DNA of 64,000 bases, from contig NZ_JAHHIT010000043.1 in NCBI RefSeq assembly GCF_024539675.1, positions 1-64,000 of the forward strand, in the 5' to 3' direction. Below, piece by piece: positions 54,356 through 63,013 of the stretch. This DNA is from Streptomyces hilarionis (GTDB lineage Bacteria; Actinomycetota; Actinomycetes; Streptomycetales; Streptomycetaceae). Numbering within the stretch: the first letter of the stretch is position 1; each line of letters opens with the position of its first letter. The notes under the pieces are model-generated. The model was given only the letters and a program-made list of their open reading frames with translations. It did not search any database and was not told the DNA's origin. The position numbers and the translations under genes are program-made.

Positions 54356-55630
54356 ATGGCCGCCCGTGATCTGCGTGTTCTGCTGTGCCTGAGGAACTTC
54401 CGGCGCCTGCTCGCCGTTCGGCTGCTCTCCCAGTGCGCGGACGGCGTCTTCCAGGTCGCGCTCGCCACCTACGTGGTGTTCTCGCCGGAGAAGCAGACCT
54501 CGGCCACCGCGATCGCCTCGGCCATGGCGGTCCTGCTGCTGCCCTACTCGCTGGTCGGGCCCTTCGCCGGGGTTCTGCTGGACCGTTGGCGTCGCCGGCA
54601 GGTCCTCCTGCACGGCAATCTGCTGCGGGCCCTGCTGGCCTCGGTGACGGCTGTCCTGATGATCAGCCAGGTTCCCGACCAGCTCTTCTACGCCTCGGCG
54701 CTCTGCGTGACCGCGGTCAACCGCTTCGTCCTCGCCGGACTGTCGGCCGCTCTGCCGCGGGTGGTCGACGACCAGCGGCTGGTGACGGCCAACTCCCTTT
54801 CGCCGACGGCCGGGACGCTCGCGGCGGTCGCGGGCGGCGGTCTCGCCTTCGTCGTCCGGCTGCTGGTCGCGGACACCGACGCGGCCGTGGTGCTGCTGGC
54901 GTGCGCGTTGTATCTGTGCGCCGCGCTGGTGTCCCTGTCGATGGCCGTGGAGCTGCTCGGCCCCGATGACGTGCTCGGCAGGCCCGGGCTCCTGGCCGCT
55001 GTCCGGGGGACCGCCCGCGGCCTCTCGGCCGGCGTACGTCACCTCGCCGAACCCCGGCGCACGGAGGCCGCCTGGGCGCTCGGCGCGATCGCGTTGATGC
55101 GGTTCTGCTACGGCGCCCTGACCGTCATGGTGCTGATGCTGTGCCGGTACGCCTGGTCGTCCGACCCGGACGACGGGCTGGCGCTCCTGGGGGTGGCGGT
55201 GGGCGTCTCCGGCGCCGGCTTCTTCGTCGCGGCGGTGGTGACCCCGTGGGCGGCGGAGCGGCTCGGCCCGATCGGCTGGATCGCCGTCTGTGCCGCGGTC
55301 GCCGCGGTTCTGGAACTCGCCCTGATGCTTCCGTTCGCTCAGCTCACCACGTTCGTGGCCGCGTTCGTCCTGGGGCTGGTCACCCAGGGCGCGAAGATCG
55401 CGACCGACACCGTCGTCCAGTCCTGCGTGGCGGACGGCTTCCGCGGCCGGATCTTCTCGCTCTACGACGTCCTGTTCAACGTCGCGTTCGTCGGCGCGGC
55501 GGGTGTCGCCGCCCTGATGCTGCCCGCTGACGGACGCTCACCGGCCCTGGTGGTCACGGTCGCCGTTATTTACGGAGCAGTTGCTGGTGCTATGGCCCGC
55601 TTTGCACGAGGGAGAGTGTCACATCAATGA
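54356..55630 (+). CDS. MFS transporter
   Basis: 424-aa membrane protein with about twelve helices. RNFRRLLAVRLLSQCADGVFQVALATYVVFSPEKQT and the motif-A-like LLDRWRRRQVLLHGNLLRALLA place it among MFS (drug-type) transporters; AKIATDTVVQSCVADGFRGRIFSLYDVLFNVAF is characteristic of one actinobacterial branch. Substrate unknown. GAGG lies 8 bases before ATG 54356, better than GTG 54350. Confidence 0.88.
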   Translation: MAARDLRVLLCLRNFRRLLAVRLLSQCADGVFQVALATYVVFSPEKQTSATAIASAMAVLLLPYSLVGPFAGVLLDRWRRRQVLLHGNLLRALLASVTAVLMISQVPDQLFYASALCVTAVNRFVLAGLSAALPRVVDDQRLVTANSLSPTAGTLAAVAGGGLAFVVRLLVADTDAAVVLLACALYLCAALVSLSMAVELLGPDDVLGRPGLLAAVRGTARGLSAGVRHLAEPRRTEAAWALGAIALMRFCYGALTVMVLMLCRYAWSSDPDDGLALLGVAVGVSGAGFFVAAVVTPWAAERLGPIGWIAVCAAVAAVLELALMLPFAQLTTFVAAFVLGLVTQGAKIATDTVVQSCVADGFRGRIFSLYDVLFNVAFVGAAGVAALMLPADGRSPALVVTVAVIYGAVAGAMARFARGRVSHQ

Positions 55631-55740
55631 CACAGACTCCCTCTCGGCTACAAGGTTGTCAGTGGGGCCCGGTAACTTACGTGCGTCTTACGTCGCGAGT
55701 GATTTCGCGCCACGTCCAAGTTTTCTAGGGGGACCCCCAA

Positions 55741-56256
55741 GTGTCGACTCCGCCGCCCCAGGGCCAGAACCCGTTCGCGCAGCCGGGCCAGCAGCCCTAC
55801 GGCCAGCCCCAGGGTCAGGCTCCGTACCCGCCGCAGGGCGGCTACCCCCAGCAGCCCGGCCAGCCCGGCTACCCCACCGCTCCTTACGGCGGGGTCCCCC
55901 CGGAGCAGCCCCGCCGCAAGGTCAGCTTCAAGCTGATCAAGAACATCGTCATCGTGCTGGCCGTCGTCGGCGTGGGCATCGGCGCGTACATATCCAGCCA
56001 GGACGACGCCAACACGGCGGCGGTCGGCGACTGCATGCACCGCGGCAACAGCGACAACGACAACCCCGACCTCGAGGTCGTCAAGTGCGACTCCACGCAG
56101 GCGCAGTACATCGTGCTGGCCAAGGTCAAGGGCACGTACTCGCAGCTCACCGCCGACAGCAAGTGCCAGGCCGAAGCGAAGGACTTCCAGTACTCGTACA
56201 CCGAGAGCGGTGACGGCGACAACTTCCTGCTCTGCCTGAAGGACTACAAGAAGTAA
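55741..56256 (+). CDS. LppU/SCO3897-like membrane-anchored protein
   Basis: 171-aa protein. Residues 1-57 are Pro/Gln/Gly-rich (NPFAQPGQQPYGQPQGQ). One membrane helix (about 63-83: FKLIKNIVIVLAVVGVGIGAYIS) is followed by an extracellular domain with three Cys (DCMHRGNSDN, VKCDS, SKCQAEA, LLCLKDYKK). This fits the LppU/SCO3897 family, which lies next to ino1 in Streptomyces. Function unknown. AGGGGGA precedes the GTG. Confidence 0.8.
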   Translation: MSTPPPQGQNPFAQPGQQPYGQPQGQAPYPPQGGYPQQPGQPGYPTAPYGGVPPEQPRRKVSFKLIKNIVIVLAVVGVGIGAYISSQDDANTAAVGDCMHRGNSDNDNPDLEVVKCDSTQAQYIVLAKVKGTYSQLTADSKCQAEAKDFQYSYTESGDGDNFLLCLKDYKK

Positions 56257-56270
56257 GGCAGACGCGAACA

Positions 56271-56300
56271 GGGGCGGTGTTTCACGTGAAACACCGCCCC
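56271..56300 (+). terminator. Hairpin built on a parS site
   Basis: GGGGCGGTGTTTCAC and its complement form a 30-bp perfect palindrome, 14 bases after the LppU-like stop. Terminator for the convergent LppU-like and CCA genes. Confidence 0.7.
56279..56292. other. parS site (perfect)
   Basis: GTTTCACGTGAAAC at the centre of the 30-bp palindrome after the LppU-like gene. Confidence 0.93.
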
Positions 56301-56323
56301 TACGCATGTCCGGCCAGCCATGC

Positions 56324-56353
56324 GGGGGCTTGTTTCACGTGAAACATGCCCCC
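56324..56353 (-). terminator. Second hairpin built on a parS site
   Basis: GGGGGCTTGTTTCAC with its near-complement gives a 30-bp palindrome with one mismatch, just after the CCA-adding enzyme stop on the minus strand. Confidence 0.65.
56332..56345. other. parS site (perfect)
   Basis: GTTTCACGTGAAAC, 53 bp from the previous site. Confidence 0.93.
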
Positions 56354-56364
56354 GTCGCACAGCC

Positions 56365-57831
56365 TCAGTTCTGCTCGGCCCACCACTCCTTGAGGGCCGC
56401 CACCGCCGCGTCGTACTCCATCGGTCCGTTCTCCAGCCGCAGTTCCAGCAGATGCTTGTACGCCTTGCCGATGGCAGGGCCGGGACTGACGCCCAGGATG
56501 TCCATGATCTGGTTGCCGTCCAGATCGGGACGGATCGCGTCCAGCTCCTCCCGCTCCTTCAGCTGCGAGATGCGCTCCTCCAGCCCGTCGTAAGCGCGGG
56601 AGAGCGTGGCGGCCTTGCGCTTGTTACGCGTCGTGCAGTCCGAGCGCGTCAGCTTGTGGAGCCGTTCGAGCAGTGGTCCCGCATCCCGTACATAACGGCG
56701 TACCGCGGAGTCGGTCCACTCACCCGTGCCGTACCCGTGGAAGCGCAGGTGGAGTTCGACCAGACGGGAGACGTCCTTCACCAGTTCGTTGGAGTACTTC
56801 AGGGCGGTCATCCGCTTCTTCGTCATCTTGGCGCCCACCACCTCGTGGTGGTGGAACGAGACGCGGCCGTCCTTCTCGAAGCGGCGGGTGCGCGGCTTGC
56901 CGATGTCGTGCAGCAGGGCGGCGAGCCGCAGGACGAGGTCCGGTCCTTCCTCCTCCAGCGCGATGGCCTGTTCGAGAACGATCAGGGTGTGCTCGTAGAC
57001 GTCCTTGTGCCGGTGGTGCTCGTCGCTCTCCAGCCGCAGCGCCGGGAGCTCGGGCAGCACCCGCTCGGCGATGCCGGTGTCGACCAGCAGGGAGAGTCCC
57101 TTGCGCGGGTGAGAGGAGAGGATCAGCTTGTTCAGCTCGTCCCGGACCCGCTCGGCCGAGACGATCCCGATCCGGTCGGACATCTCCTTCATCGCCGTGA
57201 CGACGTCCGGAGCGACCTCGAAATCGAGCTGGGCGGCGAAACGGGCGGCACGCATCATCCGCAGCGGGTCGTCGGAGAAGGACTCCTCCGGGGTGCCCGG
57301 GGTGCGCAGCACACGCGCCGCGAGGTCGTCGAGGCCCCCGTGCGGGTCGATGAACTCCTTCTCCGGAAGGGCCACGGCCATCGCGTTCACCGTGAAGTCC
57401 CGTCGCACGAGATCCTGCTCGATGCTGGCGCCGTAGGAGACCTCGGGCTTGCGCGAGGTGCGGTCGTACGCCTCCGAGCGGTAGGTCGTGACCTCGATCT
57501 GGAAGCACCGGTCGATGTCTCCGACCCGGGCCTCCTTCTGGACGCCGACGGTGCCGAAGGCGATCCCGACCTCCCACACGGAGTCCGCCCACGGCCGCAC
57601 GATCTTCAGGACGTCCTCGGGCCGGGCGTCCGTCGTGAAGTCCAGGTCATTGCCGAGCCGGCCGAGCAGCGCGTCCCGGACCGAGCCACCGACCAGGGCG
57701 AGGGAGAACCCGGCCTCCTGAAAGCGGCGGGCAAGGTCGTCGGCGACAGGGGCGACCCGCAGCAGTTCACTCACCGCACGGTGCTGCACCTGGCTGAGGG
57801 CACTGAGATTGTCTTCATTGGCGTTCGGCAC
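56365..57831 (-). CDS. cca: CCA-adding tRNA nucleotidyltransferase
   Basis: 488-aa enzyme that adds or repairs the 3' CCA of tRNA. The nucleotidyltransferase core is VGGSVRDALLGRLGNDLDFTT (residues 47-67, catalytic DLD at 62-64). RRDFTVNAMA, the RNA-binding FSDDPLRMMRAARFAAQLDF, and an HD phosphohydrolase domain (ALLHDIGKPRTRRF, near residue 308) follow. A similar Streptomyces protein was once taken for a poly(A) polymerase. It is divergent from DUF6049. Convergent with the LppU-like gene. Confidence 0.95.
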   Translation of the reverse strand: MPNANEDNLSALSQVQHRAVSELLRVAPVADDLARRFQEAGFSLALVGGSVRDALLGRLGNDLDFTTDARPEDVLKIVRPWADSVWEVGIAFGTVGVQKEARVGDIDRCFQIEVTTYRSEAYDRTSRKPEVSYGASIEQDLVRRDFTVNAMAVALPEKEFIDPHGGLDDLAARVLRTPGTPEESFSDDPLRMMRAARFAAQLDFEVAPDVVTAMKEMSDRIGIVSAERVRDELNKLILSSHPRKGLSLLVDTGIAERVLPELPALRLESDEHHRHKDVYEHTLIVLEQAIALEEEGPDLVLRLAALLHDIGKPRTRRFEKDGRVSFHHHEVVGAKMTKKRMTALKYSNELVKDVSRLVELHLRFHGYGTGEWTDSAVRRYVRDAGPLLERLHKLTRSDCTTRNKRKAATLSRAYDGLEERISQLKEREELDAIRPDLDGNQIMDILGVSPGPAIGKAYKHLLELRLENGPMEYDAAVAALKEWWAEQN

Positions 57832-58087
57832 AACAAAAGAGGGTACGTGGCCGCGCCAACCGGAGCCGCCCCGTTAAATGACCTCGGACACTCCTGCCGA
57901 CAGGCGGCAAGACGGGTTTTTGGCCGCTTGGGCACCGCTTCTCCTTATATGCACACATAGAGGACGAGTCGACCATCGTCCGCGATCTTGTGGAGCAGTC
58001 CGCGGCACTTCCCCTTAGCGCGCATCGTTACGATGCCTGGACGCACATTCCGACGACCACTGACGACGACGAGGGACGGGCGAACGC

Positions 58088-60493
58088 GTGGCCGAGGCGG
58101 CAGACTTTCCGGGGATGACTCCCTCACCTGCCCGCCGGTGGCTGCGGCGCACCGGAGCACTGCTCGCGGGAGCGCCCCTGCTGGCGGGTCTCCTCCAGCT
58201 GCCCGCCGCCCCCGCACAGGCCGCCGAACAGGCCGGTGTCAAGGAGGCCTCCGACGCGGGCACGGTCGCCGTCGCGGTCGACTCGCTCAGCCCCAGCGCC
58301 CCGGCCGACGGAGACACCCTGACGGTCTCGGGCACGGTCACCAACAACGGCAAGCAAGCGGTCACGGCCGCCCACGTGGATTTGCAGGTGGGGGACGCCC
58401 TCGCCACCCGCTCGGCGATCGACCGGGCCTCCAGGCGGGCGGGCTCCCTCCCCGCGGACGACGGCGTCACGGTCGGCGGCAAGTACGTCGCCAAGTTCGC
58501 CAAGCTCACGCCCGGCGTGGCCCAGCACTTCAGCATCTCCGTCCCCGTCGACAAGCTCGATCTCGGCAAGGCCGGCGTCTACCCGCTGGGGGTCTCCCTG
58601 TCCGGCGAGACGTCCGCGCAGCCGTGGGACCGGGTCCTGGGCGTACAGCGCACCTTCCTCCCGTGGCAGGACGGCGAGGCGGACACCAGGACGCCGACGA
58701 CCGTGCTGTGGCCGCTGATGTCCACCGTGCACATGACGGCGGAGACCGGCTCGAACGCCCAGCAGACTCCCGTCTTCCTCAACGAGGACCTGGCCAAGGA
58801 GATCGCCCCGGGCGGCCGCCTGGACCAGATGCTGGCCCTCGGCAAGCAGCTCGACGTCACCTGGGTGATCGACCCGGACCTGCTGGCGTCCGTCGACGCC
58901 ATGACCGGCAGCTACCGCATCCGGGGCGCGGGCGACACCACCACGGCCGGCACCCAGCAGGCGGTCGCCAAGCAGTGGCTCGACGAGCTCCAGAGCGCGG
59001 TCACGGGCAAGGAGGTCGTCGCGCTGCCCTTCGCCGACCCCGACCTGGCCTCGCTGGCGCACAACGGAACCGGCGTCGCCGGCTCCCTGAGCCAGCTCAA
59101 GGAAGCCACCGACGTCGCCGCCACCACGGTGGAGACGGTGCTCCACGTGACCCCGAGCACCGACTTCGCCTGGCCGGTGGACGGCGCCGTCGATCCGTCG
59201 ATCGTCAAGGTCGCCACCTCCGCCGGCGCCGACAAGGTCATCGCCCGCGGTGACAGCCTCGCCGAGACCGGCGACCTCTCCTACACCCCCTCCGCGGCCC
59301 GCCCCATCGGCGGCGGCACCACGGCCGTGGTCGCGGACTCGTGGCTGTCCACGGTCTTCGAGGGCGACTTGACGAAGGCCTCGGCGTCCACCCTCGCCGT
59401 GCAGGAGTTCCTGGCGCAGAGCCTGGAACTGAACCTCCAGACGGACAAGCAGCGCAGCATCGTCGTCGCCCCCCAGCGCATGCCGACCGCGGACCAGGCC
59501 CGCACGCTCGCGCAGGCCGTCACGCAGCTCCAGGGCGGGACCTGGTCGCAGCCCCAGCAGCTCACCGCGGCCGCCAAGGCGAAGCCCGACCCGGCCGCCA
59601 ACACGAAGGTGCCGTCCAGGGCGGACTATCCGGCGTCGCTGCGCAAGCGGGAGCTGCCCCGCTCCGCCTTCGAGGAGATCGCCGACACCCAGGACAAGCT
59701 CGACAACTTCAAGGTGATCCTCGCCAACGAGGCACGGGTCGTGACCCCCTTCGGGCGGGCCATAAACCGGGAGACGTCCACGTCCTGGCGGGGTCGCAGC
59801 GCCGCGGCGAGCGCGTTCCGCGCGAGCGTGCGGGCGTATCTGGACACACTGGCCGGGCAGGTCAAGCTGATCGACAAGTCGGAGACCAAGCTCTCCGGCC
59901 GCAGCGCCACGATCCCGGTGACGGTGCAGAACAACCTGGTGCAGGGAGTGGACCACCTGGTCCTGCGGCTCACCTCCACGAACCAGACGCGCCTGGAGAT
60001 CTCCGGCGAGCCCTACGCGGAGCAGCGGATCACGGTCTCCGGCGGCCACACCACGACAGTGAAGTTCAGCACGTCCGCCAAGGTCAACGGCCAGACGACG
60101 GTGATCGCCCAGCTGTACACCGAGGACGGCCAGGAGTACGGGGCGCCGGTCACCTTCGACGTGAAGGTCACCGAGATCACCGCCACCGTGATGCTGGTCA
60201 TCGGCGGCGGCGTGCTGCTCCTGGTGCTGGCCGGCTTCCGCATGTACACCCAGCGCAAGCGTGCCGCCGCCCGCCGGGCCGAAGAACCCGAGGACGCCGA
60301 CGAGAACGACCCCGGCGAGGGCGACGAGCCCGCGGACGACCCGCAGGATCCCGCGGGGCCCCGGGACCGTCACAGTGGAGAGTCCGGCCCGTCGGCCGGG
60401 GCAGACGACCATGAGCAGGCGAGTGACGAGAGTCCGGACACCGAAGCGGAAAACGCAGACCCGTCCGGCACGGGTGAGAGAGTGGACCGTTGA
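58088..60493 (+). CDS. DUF6049-family secreted/membrane protein
   Basis: 801-aa protein (792 aa from ATG 58115). A Sec-type signal peptide RRWLRRTGALLAGAPLLAGLLQLPAAPAQA precedes a large extracellular domain (about 50-700). One C-terminal membrane helix (ITATVMLVIGGGVLLLVLAGFRMY) and a Glu/Asp/Pro-rich cytoplasmic tail follow. It matches DUF6049, a family conserved next to murJ in actinobacteria, so a wall-related role is inferred. GTG 58088 vs ATG 58115 cannot be settled. Confidence 0.85.
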   Translation: MAEAADFPGMTPSPARRWLRRTGALLAGAPLLAGLLQLPAAPAQAAEQAGVKEASDAGTVAVAVDSLSPSAPADGDTLTVSGTVTNNGKQAVTAAHVDLQVGDALATRSAIDRASRRAGSLPADDGVTVGGKYVAKFAKLTPGVAQHFSISVPVDKLDLGKAGVYPLGVSLSGETSAQPWDRVLGVQRTFLPWQDGEADTRTPTTVLWPLMSTVHMTAETGSNAQQTPVFLNEDLAKEIAPGGRLDQMLALGKQLDVTWVIDPDLLASVDAMTGSYRIRGAGDTTTAGTQQAVAKQWLDELQSAVTGKEVVALPFADPDLASLAHNGTGVAGSLSQLKEATDVAATTVETVLHVTPSTDFAWPVDGAVDPSIVKVATSAGADKVIARGDSLAETGDLSYTPSAARPIGGGTTAVVADSWLSTVFEGDLTKASASTLAVQEFLAQSLELNLQTDKQRSIVVAPQRMPTADQARTLAQAVTQLQGGTWSQPQQLTAAAKAKPDPAANTKVPSRADYPASLRKRELPRSAFEEIADTQDKLDNFKVILANEARVVTPFGRAINRETSTSWRGRSAAASAFRASVRAYLDTLAGQVKLIDKSETKLSGRSATIPVTVQNNLVQGVDHLVLRLTSTNQTRLEISGEPYAEQRITVSGGHTTTVKFSTSAKVNGQTTVIAQLYTEDGQEYGAPVTFDVKVTEITATVMLVIGGGVLLLVLAGFRMYTQRKRAAARRAEEPEDADENDPGEGDEPADDPQDPAGPRDRHSGESGPSAGADDHEQASDESPDTEAENADPSGTGERVDR

Positions 60494-60538
60494 GGATGTC
60501 GTGGCCGGTGGGCCCGGGACGATGAGGTGGGGTAAGCC

Positions 60539-62821
60539 ATGAACGCGCCGTACGACGGTGACCGCGGCCGGGCCGCGGGCGGCTCGGGGCGCCCCGAGGG
60601 CCCGCCGCCCGAGCAGGGCCAGGTGCCGCCGCAGCACCCCGCGGACATGTATCTCCAGGACGCCTACGACCAGGACCCCTACCGGGCCCAGGACCTCACC
60701 GCGCAGGACCCGGTCGCCGAGGCGCTCTACGACCGCGCGGCGCACCCGCCGCCGCCCCCGGGCGCTCATGAGCCGTCTCAGCCCCTGTACGGCCGGCCGC
60801 CGCAGTCCCCGTACGCCCCCGACCCTCATGTGTGGGCCCAGACCCCCGCGCCCGAGCCGGAGGGCCCCACGCAGTACCTCCCGTACGGCGACGACCCCCG
60901 CACCACCCAGTTCGTGGGCGTGGACGACCTGGTCACGCACTCCGGCGAGCAGCAGCACCAGCCGGACGCCTTCGCCCACCTGTTCCGCGACCAGCAGCAG
61001 AGCGCCCCCCGGCCGTCGGCGGAGTCGGCGGCCGTGCCCGGTCCGGCCCAGCCGCCGGGAGCGCACGGAGCGCCGCAGCAGTACCAGGCTCCGGTGGCCG
61101 CCACGCCCGCCGACGACCAGACCATGAACCTCACCGCCACGCCCGACGCGGCGCCGCCCCCGGCCGCCGCTCCGCCCGCGCCCAAGAAGGGCGGGCGCGC
61201 GTCCGGGCTGCTGAAGTCCAGCGCCGTCATGGCGGCGGGCACGATGGTCTCCCGTCTGACGGGCTTCGTCCGTTCCGCGCTGATCGTCTCCGCGCTGGGC
61301 GTGGGCCTGCTCGGCGACACCTTCCAGGTGGCCTACCAGCTGCCGACGATGATCTACATCCTGACCGTCGGCGGCGGACTCAACTCCGTCTTCGTGCCGC
61401 AGCTCGTGCGCGCCATGAAGGAGGACGAGGACGGCGGCGAGGCCTACGCCAACCGTCTGCTCACCCTCGTCATGGTGGCGCTGGGCCTGCTCACGGTCGC
61501 CGCGATCGCCGCGGCCCCCGTCCTGATCCGCCTCCTGTCGGACTCGGTCGCCAGCAACCCGGCGGCCAACGACGTCGGCGTCACGTTCGTCCGCTACTTC
61601 CTGCCCTCGATCTTCTTCATGGGCGTCCACGTGGTGATGGGTCAGATCCTCAACGCGCGCGGAAAGTTCGGCGCGATGATGTGGACCCCCGTCCTGAACA
61701 ACATCGTCATCATCGTGACGCTGGGCATGTTCATCTGGGTCTACGGCACCGCCGCCGACTCCGGCATGAAGGTCACGAGCATCCCGCCGGAGGGTGAGCG
61801 GCTCCTCGGCATCGGGATCCTGCTCGGCCTGGTCGTGCAGGCCCTCGCGATGATCCCGTACCTGCGCGAGACCGGGTTCCGGCTGCGGCTGCGCTTCGAC
61901 TGGCGGGGCCACGGCCTGGGCAAGGCCGCGACGCTCGCCAAGTGGACCGTCCTGTTCGTCCTGGCCAACCAGGCCGGCGCGCTCGTCGTGACCCAGCTGT
62001 CCACGTCGGCCGGCAAGGACTCGCCGGTCGACGGCACGGGCTTCGCCGCCTACGCCAACGCCCAGCTGATCTGGGGCCTGCCGCAGGCCATCATCACCGT
62101 CTCCCTGATGGCCGCGCTGCTGCCCCGCATCTCGCGCTCGGCCGCCGAGGGCGACGGCGGCGCGGTCCGCGACGACATCTCCCAGGGCCTGCGCACCACG
62201 GCCGTGGCGATCGTGCCGATCGCCTTCGGCTTCCTCGCCCTCGGCATCCCGATGTGCACGCTGATCTTCGGTTCCTCGGGCACCGGCGAGGCCACGAACA
62301 TGGGCTTCATGCTGATGGCCTTCGGCCTCGGCCTGATCCCCTACTCCGTGCAGTACGTCGTCCTGCGCGCCTTCTACGCCTACGAAGACACCCGCACCCC
62401 CTTCTACAACACGGTCATCGTGGCCGCGGTCAACGCGGGCGCCTCGGCGGTCTGCTACTTCGTCCTGCCCGCCCGCTGGGCCGTGGTCGGCATGGCGGCC
62501 TCCTACGGTCTCGCGTACGCCATCGGCGTCGGCGTCGCCTGGAACCGGCTCCGCAAGCGGCTCGACGGCGACCTCGACGGCTCCCACGTCCTGCGCACGT
62601 ACGCCCGTCTGTGCATCGCCTCCGTGCCCGCCGCCCTGATCAGCGGCGCGGCCTGCTACGGCATCGGACACAGCCTGGGCCAGGGCGTTCTCGGCTCCTT
62701 CGCCGCGCTGCTGGCCGGCGGGGCGCTTCTGCTGGGCGTCTTCTTCCTCGCCGCCCGCAGAATGCGCATCGAGGAGCTCAACTCGCTGGTCGGCATGGTC
62801 CGCGGCCGCCTGGGGCGCTAG
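60539..62821 (+). CDS. murJ: Lipid II flippase MurJ (MviN)
   Basis: 760-aa membrane protein. Residues 1-218 are Pro/Gln/Ala-rich and disordered (QGQVPPQHPADMYLQDAYDQDPYR; QPLYGRPPQSPYAPD). The MurJ core follows, with 14 predicted helices beginning LLKSSAVMAAGTMVSRLTGFVRSALIVSALGVGLLGDTFQVAYQLPTMIYILTVGGGLNSVFVPQLVRA. MurJ flips lipid II for peptidoglycan synthesis. The gene lies 45 bases after DUF6049; a pseudokinase gene follows. Confidence 0.95.
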   Translation: MNAPYDGDRGRAAGGSGRPEGPPPEQGQVPPQHPADMYLQDAYDQDPYRAQDLTAQDPVAEALYDRAAHPPPPPGAHEPSQPLYGRPPQSPYAPDPHVWAQTPAPEPEGPTQYLPYGDDPRTTQFVGVDDLVTHSGEQQHQPDAFAHLFRDQQQSAPRPSAESAAVPGPAQPPGAHGAPQQYQAPVAATPADDQTMNLTATPDAAPPPAAAPPAPKKGGRASGLLKSSAVMAAGTMVSRLTGFVRSALIVSALGVGLLGDTFQVAYQLPTMIYILTVGGGLNSVFVPQLVRAMKEDEDGGEAYANRLLTLVMVALGLLTVAAIAAAPVLIRLLSDSVASNPAANDVGVTFVRYFLPSIFFMGVHVVMGQILNARGKFGAMMWTPVLNNIVIIVTLGMFIWVYGTAADSGMKVTSIPPEGERLLGIGILLGLVVQALAMIPYLRETGFRLRLRFDWRGHGLGKAATLAKWTVLFVLANQAGALVVTQLSTSAGKDSPVDGTGFAAYANAQLIWGLPQAIITVSLMAALLPRISRSAAEGDGGAVRDDISQGLRTTAVAIVPIAFGFLALGIPMCTLIFGSSGTGEATNMGFMLMAFGLGLIPYSVQYVVLRAFYAYEDTRTPFYNTVIVAAVNAGASAVCYFVLPARWAVVGMAASYGLAYAIGVGVAWNRLRKRLDGDLDGSHVLRTYARLCIASVPAALISGAACYGIGHSLGQGVLGSFAALLAGGALLLGVFFLAARRMRIEELNSLVGMVRGRLGR

Positions 62822-63013
62822 AGATCACCGGCGGACCAGGTCCGAGAAAGGAGCGCCGCCTGTTGAACGAAGGTGAGCGAGGGGCAGTCGCACAACCATC
62901 GTTCGCCGCCGTGTGTCGTGCATAGCGGCGGACTGTGGGCACAATTGGGTTCGGCGTCGGACGGCGCGCACGAGGTCGCACGGCGCGCACTGAATGGGGA
63001 GGCAGGAACGACG

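Noticed and set aside
58124..62671. A 1515-codon open frame antisense to DUF6049 and murJ
   Set aside because: It spans two genes and their gap, is Val/Gly/Arg-rich, and shows no domain; it is a composition artefact.
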